Virus record (IMG/VR): IMGVR_UViG_3300009466_000005
Coordinates: 1 to 49,387 of that record
Origin: a virus
Strand: one strand, 5' to 3'
DNA length: 49,387 nucleotides
Shown: one piece after another, positions 24,425 through 31,582 of the stretch
Layout of the letters: every line of letters starts with the position of its first letter
Numbering within the stretch: the first letter of the stretch is position 1
Position numbers and translations under genes: made by a program
The notes under the pieces: generated by a model
Databases searched by the model: none
Seen by the model: only the letters and a program-made list of their open reading frames with translations
What the model was told of the DNA's origin: nothing

Positions 24425-24622
24425 ATGGAAAAAACAACCTACTGCTCTCTCAAGTTATTGAATGTCTGTGACGAAATACAAAGTGTAATAACAACATTAA
24501 AGCAAATTGAAGATCGTTTAGATCTAAACAATTATATTAAAATGCACGAGACAATTCAAAAACTTGAAGAGCATAAGAAATACATTTGGCAAATCTATAA
24601 AGATATAAATGTCTCGGAATGA
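24425..24622 (+). CDS. Small helical protein, unknown
   Basis: 65 residues, MEKTTYCSLKLLNVCDEIQS..., coiled-coil-like. ATG 24425 is preferred because the upstream ATG at 24383 lies in a hairpin (ATAGAC/GTCTAT, 24373-24391). No clear ribosome site, so the start is uncertain. Confidence 0.5.
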   Translation: MEKTTYCSLKLLNVCDEIQSVITTLKQIEDRLDLNNYIKMHETIQKLEEHKKYIWQIYKDINVSE

Positions 24623-24669
24623 CTTAAAAACTTGCCCTGGTGGAGTCAATTGACCCAAAGTGTAGTAAC

Positions 24670-24819
24670 ATGAAAAAGAAAACCTTTAATAAGTTAATTC
24701 AAAAACCTTTGCGATTTCATCATCAAGATATCCACGAGGAACTTGATGCGATTAAAGCAGATTTAGACTTGATTAAATCACTTCTACTTCAACTTAATAC
24801 CCCGCAGGATAAGGGTTAA
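24670..24819 (+). CDS. Small protein, 49 aa, unknown
   Basis: MKKKTFNKLIQKPLRFHHQD..., basic N-terminus then an amphipathic helix (LDAIKADLDLIKSLLLQL). Clean frame with the same base composition as its neighbours. Function unknown. Confidence 0.5.
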   Translation: MKKKTFNKLIQKPLRFHHQDIHEELDAIKADLDLIKSLLLQLNTPQDKG

Positions 24820-24902
24820 GCCTGCTGGTGCGGATGAAGAGTTTTTACTCTGCCGAGTTTCTAGTTTTCTCGTAATCAAAACTGGTGGCGAGCCTGCAAT
24901 TT
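24820..24902 (+). other. Structured non-coding segment
   Basis: No ORF. Hairpins AGAG...CTCT and AGTTTT...AAAACT are visible. Lies before the promoter hairpin and tRNA-like element. Confidence 0.3.
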
Positions 24903-24936
24903 GGGGGTTGACAACCCCCTCAACTCCTGCTATGCT
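24903..24936 (+). promoter_or_regulatory. Early promoter with -35 in a hairpin
   Basis: GGGGGTT (24903-24909) pairs with AACCCCC (24913-24919). TTGACA (24908-24913) crosses the hairpin top, and 17 bases on is TATGCT (24931-24936). No T-run follows this hairpin. Confidence 0.6.
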
Positions 24937-24946
24937 AGGATTTCAT

Positions 24947-25016
24947 GGAAGTGAAGCCAACTGGAACGGCAAGGAGACAATCCATACAGTAGTTGGTTCG
25001 ATTCCAACCACTTCCA
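24947..25016 (+). tRNA. Degenerate tRNA-like element
   Basis: Perfect 7-bp acceptor GGAAGTG/CACTTCC, D-arm GCC-AACTGGAAC-GGC and T-arm GTTGG-TTCGATT-CCAAC, but the 21 bases between D- and T-arms do not form a 5-bp anticodon stem and have no T33-type loop. Either a decayed tRNA or a tRNA mimic. It has its own promoter. Confidence 0.45.
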
Positions 25017-25019
25017 AAG

Positions 25020-25027
25020 TATAAATA
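25020..25027 (+). promoter_or_regulatory. Late promoter TATAAATA
   Basis: TATAAATA starting just after the tRNA-like element, 27 bases before the ATG at 25055. Confidence 0.65.
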
Positions 25028-25054
25028 AAATCTGTAGTTAATCATTAAAAAATT

Positions 25055-25936
25055 ATGATGATTCGTTCATTTATTGCTGCTAGTGTTCTTGCAACCTCTG
25101 CGGTTGCTCCTGCAATGGCACAAGTCACCAGTGTAACTCAACTGCGTGATGTTCAACCCACCGAATGGTCATACCAGGCTATTTCTAACCTAGTATCCCG
25201 CTATGGTTGTGTTGCTGGTTTTCCTGATGGCACTTTCCGTCCTGGTGAACCTGCTACTCGTGCTCAACTAGCTGCACTGACTAGTGCTTGCCTAGATCGT
25301 ATCAGTGAGTTTCAGTCTGCTGCAGATGCACAACTAGCTGCTGCTCTACGTGCAGAATTTGCTAAGGAACTCGGTGCAACTAATGCCCGTGTATCTGCTC
25401 TAGAACTAGTTGCTGCTCAAAAAGCACAAGGCGTTGGCAACTATCTAGGTGCTGGTGTTCTTCTGAATCAGCAAGGTATTGCTGGTAATGGTTATGACGC
25501 TGAGCGTACTGTCTCTGGTGGCACTGTTCAGGCACGTTATGCTGTAAAGACCTTCAAGAATCAGAATGCTGTTTCTGTTCGTCCTTACGCTAACTTCGTT
25601 GGCAGTCCTGCTGGTGAAATAGGTGCTGGTGGTGGTGCTCTAGTATCTTATGATTGGAGTATCTCAAAAGCTGCTTCTGGTGTAAGCCGTGCTAACATCT
25701 ACACTGGTGTTGGTTATCAGATTCCTTTCGTGAACAACACTGCGGCTAACTTCCAATCTGCTGTTGGTGAGAAGGGTCAGGTTGTTCTTGCACTTGGCGT
25801 CGAAGGTCGTCTGACCAACTCTCTCGTTGGTTTTGCTGATCTAAAGTTCCCCACTACCACTGCTGCTAATAGCTATGGTGTAACTGGTGGAACCTATTCT
25901 CCAGTATTTACTACTGGTCTAGGTTTCAAGTTCTGA
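25055..25936 (+). CDS. SLH-domain outer-membrane (porin-like) protein
   Basis: 293 residues. Signal peptide MMIRSFIAASVLATSAVAPAMAQ; SLH domain at about 27-80 (WSYQAISNLVSRYGCVAGFPDGTFRPGEPATRAQLAALT); Ala-rich coiled coil (about 85-125); then a beta-strand-rich C-domain ending in LGFKF, an outer-membrane barrel-type terminal Phe. This resembles cyanobacterial SLH/OprB-type porins, but the barrel is shorter. Codon use (GCT/CGT-rich) looks more host-like than its neighbours, suggesting transfer from a cyanobacterium. It may alter the host outer membrane during infection. Confidence 0.78.
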   Translation: MMIRSFIAASVLATSAVAPAMAQVTSVTQLRDVQPTEWSYQAISNLVSRYGCVAGFPDGTFRPGEPATRAQLAALTSACLDRISEFQSAADAQLAAALRAEFAKELGATNARVSALELVAAQKAQGVGNYLGAGVLLNQQGIAGNGYDAERTVSGGTVQARYAVKTFKNQNAVSVRPYANFVGSPAGEIGAGGGALVSYDWSISKAASGVSRANIYTGVGYQIPFVNNTAANFQSAVGEKGQVVLALGVEGRLTNSLVGFADLKFPTTTAANSYGVTGGTYSPVFTTGLGFKF

Positions 25937-25949
25937 TTCTATGACAATC

Positions 25950-25983
25950 GGGGGTTGACAAAACCCCCTTTTTCATATATACT
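25950..25983 (+). terminator. Terminator with embedded early promoter
   Basis: GGGGGTT (25950-25956) pairs with AACCCCC (25962-25968), followed by five T. The -35 TTGACA is 25955-25960; after 17 bases comes TATACT (25978-25983). It ends the porin-like gene and starts the hli operon. Confidence 0.8.
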
Positions 25984-26008
25984 ATTGTTGTAAATCTTAA
26001 TAAATTGA

Positions 26009-26203
26009 ATGACTGTAACAACTAATGATCGTGGTCAACAAAACATGTGGGCCAAAGAGCCTGCTATGTATTATGAAAACTACGGGATGTATTCACCGTC
26101 GGAAGTAAAGGAACTGACTAATGGACGCTGGGCTATGCTCGGAATTATTGCTGGGTTTATTTCTTATTCTATCACAGGTAATCTATTCTTCGGAATCTTT
26201 TGA
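26009..26203 (+). CDS. hli: High-light-inducible protein
   Basis: 64 residues. Single chlorophyll-binding helix with the Hli/LHC signature ELTNGRWAMLGIIAG (Glu, Asn and Arg present). Hli proteins bind pigments and protect photosystem II; cyanophages use them to keep host photosynthesis running. An early promoter directly upstream (25955) fits early expression. A second hli follows 10 bases later. Confidence 0.92.
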   Translation: MTVTTNDRGQQNMWAKEPAMYYENYGMYSPSEVKELTNGRWAMLGIIAGFISYSITGNLFFGIF

Positions 26204-26213
26204 GGTAAAAACT

Positions 26214-26333
26214 ATGGATAAAATCTTCACAGAAAAAGCAGAACGCTGGAATGGTCGTCTAGCTATGATTGGATTCGTAGCTGCTGTAGGTGCATATCTC
26301 GCTACTGGTCAAGTAATTCCAGGAGTATGGTGA
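26214..26333 (+). CDS. hli: High-light-inducible protein, short
   Basis: 39 residues, near the minimum length for the family. ERWNGRLAMIGFVAAVGAYL contains the ExxNGRxAM signature in one membrane helix. Preceded by TGAGGT as ribosome site. ATG 26214 is chosen; the longer frame overlaps the first hli. Confidence 0.92.
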   Translation: MDKIFTEKAERWNGRLAMIGFVAAVGAYLATGQVIPGVW

Positions 26334-26334
26334 A

Positions 26335-26421
26335 ATGGGAGAAGTAATTTTCACGATTACTAGTATCTCATTTCTAGTTCTCTTGTTTTATTCAGTAGAG
26401 AAACTTTCAGATACATTTTAA
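26335..26421 (+). CDS. 28-residue membrane peptide after hli genes
   Basis: MGEVIFTITSISFLVLLFYS plus VEKLSDTF: one membrane helix. It begins one base after the second hli stop and shares that operon. The size is like small photosystem or cytochrome b6f subunits, but I see no specific match. Real but unidentified (inference from context). Confidence 0.5.
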   Translation: MGEVIFTITSISFLVLLFYSVEKLSDTF

Positions 26422-26453
26422 TAAATACAGGAGGTTCTATACCTCCTTTTTTT
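26420..26453 (+). terminator. Late promoter plus terminator hairpin before lysozyme
   Basis: AATAAATA (26420-26427), then AGGAGGT (26429-26435), loop TCTAT, ACCTCCT (26441-26447) and a T-run directly abutting the ATG at 26454. Early hli transcripts would end here; late transcripts would start within the 5' arm and escape. Confidence 0.75.
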
Positions 26454-27086
26454 ATGACTATACAACTCACTGATGCGGCTAAGTATACTAAAGGATATAT
26501 GCATCAATTAGATGCATGGGAATATTTACAACAACATACTTCACCAGATGTACTGGAGGAGTTTGCTAAAAGATTTAGAAACGAATATAAACAAGAACAG
26601 AATGATATCGTACCAAAGTGTGGTTTGGATTTAATCAAGGAATTTGAAGGATGTCATTTGAGTGCTTATTATGATCCACTTACTGGTGGACTTCCTATTA
26701 CGATTGGTTGGGGAAGTACCAAAGATTTAAATGGAAAACCATTTAAAATTACAGATAAGATTACTCAGGCACAAGCTGAAGAACTTTTTGAGTATCAAGT
26801 TAGAAATCAATTTATTCCACCACTTACTAAGATTCCATATTGGAATGAAATGAATAATGAGATGAGAGGAGCCTTACTTTCATTTGCATATAATCTAGGA
26901 GCAAATTTTTATGGCTCTTCTGGTTTTGCTACAATAACAAAAGTCTTGAAAGAAAAGTCATGGCATCTTGTTCCTGAAGCACTTTATCGTTATCGTAATC
27001 CAGGTACAAATGTAGAGAAAGGATTAGCTCGTCGTCGCAGGGCAGAAGGAGCTTTATGGGATAAGGGGTTATCTAAGATTAAATAA
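26454..27086 (+). CDS. Endolysin, GH24 lysozyme
   Basis: 210 residues. T4-type lysozyme core: catalytic Glu65 in KEFEG, Asp74 in YYDP and Thr83 in PITIGWG, matching the E-8-D-5..8-T pattern. The N-terminal ~50 residues are an extension absent from T4 e. Without a signal peptide it would need a holin. The start codon follows the terminator T-run with no Shine-Dalgarno in the late transcript. Confidence 0.9.
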   Translation: MTIQLTDAAKYTKGYMHQLDAWEYLQQHTSPDVLEEFAKRFRNEYKQEQNDIVPKCGLDLIKEFEGCHLSAYYDPLTGGLPITIGWGSTKDLNGKPFKITDKITQAQAEELFEYQVRNQFIPPLTKIPYWNEMNNEMRGALLSFAYNLGANFYGSSGFATITKVLKEKSWHLVPEALYRYRNPGTNVEKGLARRRRAEGALWDKGLSKIK

Positions 27087-27236
27087 TTTCCTTCCTCGTT
27101 TAGCTGGTCTACGAATAAAACGAACAACCTCAGCCGATAATTTTTTCGGCTGAGGTCTTCTATTTTCTAACATCATTCCATCATTAGTTAATAATCTAGC
27201 TATGATGAGTAGTTCAATGATTACTGCTTTGGTCAT
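27069..27236 (-). CDS. Small basic protein, possible
   Basis: 55 residues, MTKAVIIELLIIARLLTNDG..., hydrophobic N-terminal helix then a very basic tail (FIRRPAKRGRK). It contains the palindrome at 27127-27156 and overlaps the end of the lysozyme gene on the other strand. Last of the minus-strand set. A real gene is plausible but not certain. Confidence 0.45.
   Translation of the reverse strand: MTKAVIIELLIIARLLTNDGMMLENRRPQPKKLSAEVVRFIRRPAKRGRKLFNLR
27127..27156. terminator. Perfect inverted repeat, likely bidirectional terminator
   Basis: ACCTCAGCCGA (27127-27137), 8-base loop TAATTTTT, TCGGCTGAGGT (27146-27156). It lies where the lysozyme transcript and the minus-strand operon converge. 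Confidence 0.7.
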
Positions 27237-27339
27237 TGTTCTCTAGGTAGTCTAACATCATAATATAAATTATGAAACTTAGTGTACCCAATAATACTAT
27301 TCCGAGTCCTATTGAAACTCCCCATGGAAAATCATTCAT
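27214..27339 (-). CDS. Small membrane protein, 41 aa
   Basis: MNDFPWGVSIGLGIVLLGTL then SFIIYIMMLDYLENNDQ: one membrane helix. The start overlaps the stop of the 94-residue membrane protein upstream (ATGA on the minus strand). Beside the lysozyme, it could be an antiholin or spanin-like helper (inference). Confidence 0.6.
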   Translation of the reverse strand: MNDFPWGVSIGLGIVLLGTLSFIIYIMMLDYLENNDQSSNH

Positions 27340-27616
27340 CTTCTTTTCTCTTTTTTAAGTCTGCTTTAAGTGCAATGATAGTTGCAAGTAAAGACATTAA
27401 AGTTTGAATAGACTCTGAAGTGTTATCATCACATTTACTGGGAGGTTTTTCTCCACTTAAACTAAATGCCTTAACCAGATACAGGTAATGTAAACTAGAC
27501 ATTACTTTAAAATTACAAATTACATAGTTTGTAAATGTCATTCCTACAATAGATGCAGCAACAAATGCAACTAGTGCGGGTACAATGTTATCTAATGTAG
27601 GAAATTTAAATTTCAT
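27332..27616 (-). CDS. Two-helix membrane protein, holin candidate
   Basis: 94 residues. Membrane segments at about 12-34 (IVPALVAFVAASIVGMTF) and about 69-85 (IQTLMSLLATIIALKA), ending in a charged KKRKEDE tail. Size, two helices, charged tail and closeness to the lysozyme fit a class II-like holin, but no family match can be made by eye. Coupled to the next small membrane gene; starts 2 bases after the protease stop. Confidence 0.6.
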   Translation of the reverse strand: MKFKFPTLDNIVPALVAFVAASIVGMTFTNYVICNFKVMSSLHYLYLVKAFSLSGEKPPSKCDDNTSESIQTLMSLLATIIALKADLKKRKEDE

Positions 27617-27618
27617 TA

Positions 27619-29349
27619 TTATCCGTATAATCTAGGTTGTCTTGGATAAACTTGACCAGATACTTTTCGTTCACCTTTAATTTCTTCAATTTGTCCAGAT
27701 GCAGGTCTAGTATTTTTTACTGCCAAAGTTAAATTTGGACTTCCTTTTTGAGCTGTAAAGTCAAGAAATGATCCCGCTTCTTCTGCTTCACTAAGGTTTA
27801 AATTTATACCAAAGTTAAAAGTTAACTCATCCGATATTTGAGTGTCTTTTAAATATTTTGTGGCATCACTTTGAGTAAATCTATTTTTTCCACTTGCAGC
27901 TAATGCTATTGCACCAGCTACTTGAGGAGATGCCATACTAGTTCCATTGATTGGGTATATATAATTACCTTCGCTATACTTAGGGTCTGAAAGACCAGTG
28001 TTATTAAATGTAGATATTATATTTTCTCCTGGAGCAAATATGTCTACACCTGGACCATAATTTGAAAAGGTAGCTTGATAAAAATTTCTAAAATATCCTA
28101 ATGCACCAACTACAATTGATCCACTGTCTGGAGTATTTGGCCAAGCTCCTCTATTATAATATATTAATGGTCCATCTATTAATTTAATTTGATTGTTCCA
28201 GTCTTGATCAGTTGGGCCGTTAGCTAGCATTAAATGGTCATTTCCAGCCGAACCAATTACAACTATACCATCTTCTATTGCTTGAAGTACATCGGAAACA
28301 ATCGGAACATAATAGCTTGGATAATTAGAAATGCCAAATCTTATCCCAAAATCATTTTGGACACCATCTTCAGTCCATCCACTTGGTCCAGCATTTAAGC
28401 TATTATAAGTATTATCTCTCCAGATAATATATTCTATTTTATCTATAGTTAAATTTCCATCTGGTATTTCAATTACTCCTCCATAACTATGATTACTTAT
28501 AGTTGGATTTCTTTTTCCTGTTTCTGGATTTATTGGTTTAGTTCTGTGGAATGCTCTTAAATAATCAAATCTTAATGTTGCTGGTACTACTTGACCAGAT
28601 ACATATGGAACTCCTTCCACACCAGACATACTATAAATATTTGCTTCTCTTGCCCAACCATAATACTGCCCTGCTACAGTGCCAGTTACATGATTTCCAT
28701 GAAATGAAGGATTAGATGCATTTGTATGATATTCAATATATCCAGTTGGAAGTGTAGTAAAATCATCATCTAAATTTTCAGAATTTATATATGAATTTAA
28801 TTCATTGAACCATTGATATTCAACAAATCTTGTTTGATTCGTTGTTGGGCTATACCATTCTTCGCATTCTTTTGAAACTGTGTTATCTACAATTACTACA
28901 TCTACATGTTTTCCATCATTATAAATTTGCACAGTATCAGTTACACTTTCTATAATATTTTCGTTTTCAGATCCACCTGAATATCCCCATGTACCTTTTC
29001 TCCTCTGTACCTCAGTTCCTGCACAATGTAAATGACCCCATTGAAAATCTGATGAACCTAGTTCAATTGGTGCAATGCTATCCGCTTTCCAAAATACTCC
29101 GTTTAATGTATATGGAGTATTATTTACTATTGCAGATGGGGCATCTTTTAATTCAGTTAATAAAGTAACTTCCCATATTCTAGGATCCTGACGAAGTTCT
29201 TTCGCTTGATCTTCGGTCATCCAATAATGAGTATTTCTACTTATTGGTCTTTTTAAGGAAAGTTTAAATCCATTCCTTTCCATATCATTATAAAATTGTT
29301 CAAGGTCTTCACTTTTGTATAGAGTAACAATATAAATTTGTTCTTCCAT
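27619..29349 (-). CDS. Subtilisin-like serine protease (S8)
   Basis: 576 residues. Catalytic triad Asp155 (VVIVDNTV), His220 (HGNHVTGTVAG) and Ser471 (NGTSMASPQVAGA), with oxyanion Asn370 (GSAGND). The first ~70 residues (YIVTLYKSEDLEQFY...) resemble an I9-type propeptide. No signal peptide. It lies one base after a fibre-like gene on the same strand, so it may be virion-attached, processing tail proteins or cutting host surface proteins (inference). Confidence 0.88.
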   Translation of the reverse strand: MEEQIYIVTLYKSEDLEQFYNDMERNGFKLSLKRPISRNTHYWMTEDQAKELRQDPRIWEVTLLTELKDAPSAIVNNTPYTLNGVFWKADSIAPIELGSSDFQWGHLHCAGTEVQRRKGTWGYSGGSENENIIESVTDTVQIYNDGKHVDVVIVDNTVSKECEEWYSPTTNQTRFVEYQWFNELNSYINSENLDDDFTTLPTGYIEYHTNASNPSFHGNHVTGTVAGQYYGWAREANIYSMSGVEGVPYVSGQVVPATLRFDYLRAFHRTKPINPETGKRNPTISNHSYGGVIEIPDGNLTIDKIEYIIWRDNTYNSLNAGPSGWTEDGVQNDFGIRFGISNYPSYYVPIVSDVLQAIEDGIVVIGSAGNDHLMLANGPTDQDWNNQIKLIDGPLIYYNRGAWPNTPDSGSIVVGALGYFRNFYQATFSNYGPGVDIFAPGENIISTFNNTGLSDPKYSEGNYIYPINGTSMASPQVAGAIALAASGKNRFTQSDATKYLKDTQISDELTFNFGINLNLSEAEEAGSFLDFTAQKGSPNLTLAVKNTRPASGQIEEIKGERKVSGQVYPRQPRLYG

Positions 29350-29350
29350 G

Positions 29351-30292
29351 TTATGCGGTTGCCTCTAGTTTAACGTAAGTAATCTTTACTGTAATGGTTT
29401 TGGATTGTGATAGGTTGGTATTAAATACCTTTACGTATACTTTAGATGCATTTACTCCGTCTTCATTGTTCCATCCAATAGTTCCTGGGGTTATTGTTTG
29501 TATTTGATTTGTATTAGTAGTAATTACTTCAGCAATAACTCCAGATCCTGGTGTTGGATCTGTAAATTGATTTCTACTCGCATCATTAGTTCTAGCTTGA
29601 GCACTAATGTATAAAACTACCCATGCTGGTTCACTTACTTCAATTTTCAATAACGCATAACATGGAGCAACTGGATTCAGTTCAACATATGATGATGAGT
29701 TTGCATTAACTGAAACTGATGCTTGTGAAACTTGTCTAACCGATAATCCAGATGTGGTGGAGTTTATCCACTTTCCATTTAGATACTTTAATGTTTGATC
29801 ATTGGATGGATTTGTAATTTCAGTTGATCCTAGATATCCTTGAGTTGCATGATTATCCCAACCATATGCAGTATTCCAGTTTGTTATGTTGGTTGATGTA
29901 ATACCTGAAGCTGGAGATGCAGTAAATACTGGATCTGTTTCGGCTAAATTTTTCCATTGGCCATTATCATATTTCAATACTTGTCCATTTGATGGACTAG
30001 ATATAGTCACATCATTATGAAAATCTATACTTCCATATGCAGCAGTGTATGCATCATTCCAACTAGTTACATTTGCAGTTGAAATTGAAAATGCTGGTGA
30101 TGCAGTAAATACTGGATCTGATTCAGTTTGCCATTTGACTCCGCTGGCAGTCTTTGTTAAAACTTGCCCGTTAGAACCAGAACCAGTTCCATCATAAATT
30201 CCATTGCCAGAAAGATTTAAATTATCTCCTGACTTTAATTCTTCCAGTTTGGAATTAGTCTGATTTAAAATTAATGGATAGCGATCAGCCAT
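29351..30292 (-). CDS. Tail-fibre-like structural protein
   Basis: 313 residues with repeats: SNGQVLTKTASGVKWQTESD, SNGQVLKYDNGQWKNLAETD and SNDQTLKYLNGKWINSTTSG, two of them continuing into PVFTASPA. The repeats are typical of cyanophage fibre or neck proteins. A beta-rich C-domain (about 180-313) ends with KTITVKITYVKLEATA. Transcribed from a minus-strand late promoter. Confidence 0.75.
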   Translation of the reverse strand: MADRYPLILNQTNSKLEELKSGDNLNLSGNGIYDGTGSGSNGQVLTKTASGVKWQTESDPVFTASPAFSISTANVTSWNDAYTAAYGSIDFHNDVTISSPSNGQVLKYDNGQWKNLAETDPVFTASPASGITSTNITNWNTAYGWDNHATQGYLGSTEITNPSNDQTLKYLNGKWINSTTSGLSVRQVSQASVSVNANSSSYVELNPVAPCYALLKIEVSEPAWVVLYISAQARTNDASRNQFTDPTPGSGVIAEVITTNTNQIQTITPGTIGWNNEDGVNASKVYVKVFNTNLSQSKTITVKITYVKLEATA

Positions 30293-30312
30293 TATTATAT
30301 GTACTTTTTAGT

Positions 30313-30320
30313 TATTTATG
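30313..30320 (-). promoter_or_regulatory. Minus-strand late promoter CATAAATA
   Basis: The plus strand reads TATTTATG; on the minus strand this is CATAAATA, about 21 bases before the ATG of the fibre-like gene at 30292. Confidence 0.55.
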
Positions 30321-30339
30321 TATTATTTTTCCATGGGGG

Positions 30340-30373
30340 TTGACAAAATTTGGAGGGGGTGCTATGATAAATA
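30340..30373 (+). promoter_or_regulatory. psbA early promoter overlapping late promoter
   Basis: TTGACA (30340-30345), 17 bases, TATGAT (30363-30368). The last three bases of the -10 are the first three of GATAAATA (30366-30373), a T4-type late box. psbA could thus be expressed early and late. Confidence 0.75.
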
Positions 30374-30436
30374 CATGTTAGGAAATGGAAACATTTCTTA
30401 ATACATTTTTACAAACTTTTACGTCTTTTTAGAACT

Positions 30437-31516
30437 ATGACTGCATCCATCGCTCAACAGCGTGGAAGTAACACTTGGGAACAGTTCTGCGAGTGGGTGA
30501 CTTCTACCAACAATCGTCTTTACGTCGGTTGGTTCGGAACCCTAATGATTCCAACACTTCTCGCTGCTACTATCTGTTTCATTGTTGCTTTTATCGCTGC
30601 CCCTCCCGTCGATATTGACGGCATTCGTGAACCCGTTGCTGGTTCTCTAATGTACGGTAATAACATCATTTCTGGTGCTGTTGTTCCTTCTTCCAATGCT
30701 ATTGGACTTCACTTCTATCCCATCTGGGAAGCTGCTTCTCTTGATGAGTGGCTATATAATGGTGGACCTTTTCAATTGGTCGTCTTCCATTTTCTAATTG
30801 GTATCTATGCCTACATGGGTCGTGAATGGGAATTGTCTTACCGACTGGGTATGCGTCCTTGGATTTGTGTTGCCTACTCTGCACCCGTTGCTGCTGCTTC
30901 TGCAGTGTTCTTGGTCTATCCCTTCGGTCAGGGATCCTTCTCTGATGCGATGCCTCTGGGGATTTCGGGAACTTTCAACTACATGCTTGTTTTCCAGGCA
31001 GAACACAACATTCTTATGCATCCTTTCCACATGTTGGGAGTTGCTGGTGTCTTCGGTGGTTCTCTTTTCTCTGCTATGCATGGATCTCTTGTCACCTCTT
31101 CTCTTGTACGTGAGACAACAGAAACTGAGTCACAGAACTACGGTTACAAGTTCGGACAAGAAGAAGAAACATACAACATCGTAGCTGCTCACGGTTATTT
31201 TGGTCGCCTTATTTTTCAATATGCTTCCTTCAATAACTCACGTTCACTGCACTTCTTCCTGGCTGCCTGGCCTGTAGTTGGCATCTGGTTTGCTGCTCTT
31301 GGTGTTAGCACCATGGCTTTTAACTTGAACGGTCTGAATTTCAACCAGAGTATTCTTGATCATCAAGGACACGCAATTAATACCTGGGCGGATATTCTCA
31401 ACCGTGCTAATCTCGGTTTTGAGGTGGTTCACGAAAGGAACGCACATAACTTTCCTTTAGATTTGGCATCAGCAGAAACAACTCCTGTTGCTTTGACTGC
31501 ACCAACTATCGGTTGA
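30437..31516 (+). CDS. psbA: Photosystem II reaction-centre protein D1
   Basis: Complete 359-residue D1. TyrZ Tyr161, Asp170, Glu189, His190 and His198 are all in place, and the C-terminal processing region ends [15 protein letters not shown]. Residue 130 is Glu (GREWELSYR), the form of high-light D1:2 proteins. The gene is uninterrupted; no intron. Phage D1 replaces damaged host D1 so photosynthesis continues during infection. Codon use is more host-like (more GC) than its neighbours. A terminator follows. Confidence 0.98.
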   Translation: MTASIAQQRGSNTWEQFCEWVTSTNNRLYVGWFGTLMIPTLLAATICFIVAFIAAPPVDIDGIREPVAGSLMYGNNIISGAVVPSSNAIGLHFYPIWEAASLDEWLYNGGPFQLVVFHFLIGIYAYMGREWELSYRLGMRPWICVAYSAPVAAASAVFLVYPFGQGSFSDAMPLGISGTFNYMLVFQAEHNILMHPFHMLGVAGVFGGSLFSAMHGSLVTSSLVRETTETESQNYGYKFGQEEETYNIVAAHGYFGRLIFQYASFNNSRSLHFFLAAWPVVGIWFAALGVSTMAFNLNGLNFNQSILDHQGHAINTWADILNRANLGFEVVHERNAHNFPLDLASAETTPVALTAPTIG

Positions 31517-31524
31517 TAAAATAT

Positions 31525-31557
31525 GAGACCCATATAGGGTCTCTTTTTTTATAAATA
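31525..31557 (+). terminator. psbA terminator overlapping a late promoter
   Basis: GAGACCC (31525-31531), loop ATATA, GGGTCTC (31537-31543), seven T (31544-31550); the last T begins TATAAATA (31550-31557) for the next gene. Confidence 0.9.
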
Positions 31558-31582
31558 AGATTTGAAAATACGCATTACAATT

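Noticed and set aside
30794-31184. ORFs on both strands within psbA
   Set aside because: Overlap the highly conserved D1 frame; no sign of independent coding. An antisense RNA to psbA is possible but I see no promoter for it.
30437-31516. Group I intron in psbA
   Set aside because: Some cyanophage psbA genes have one, but here D1 is a single uninterrupted frame.
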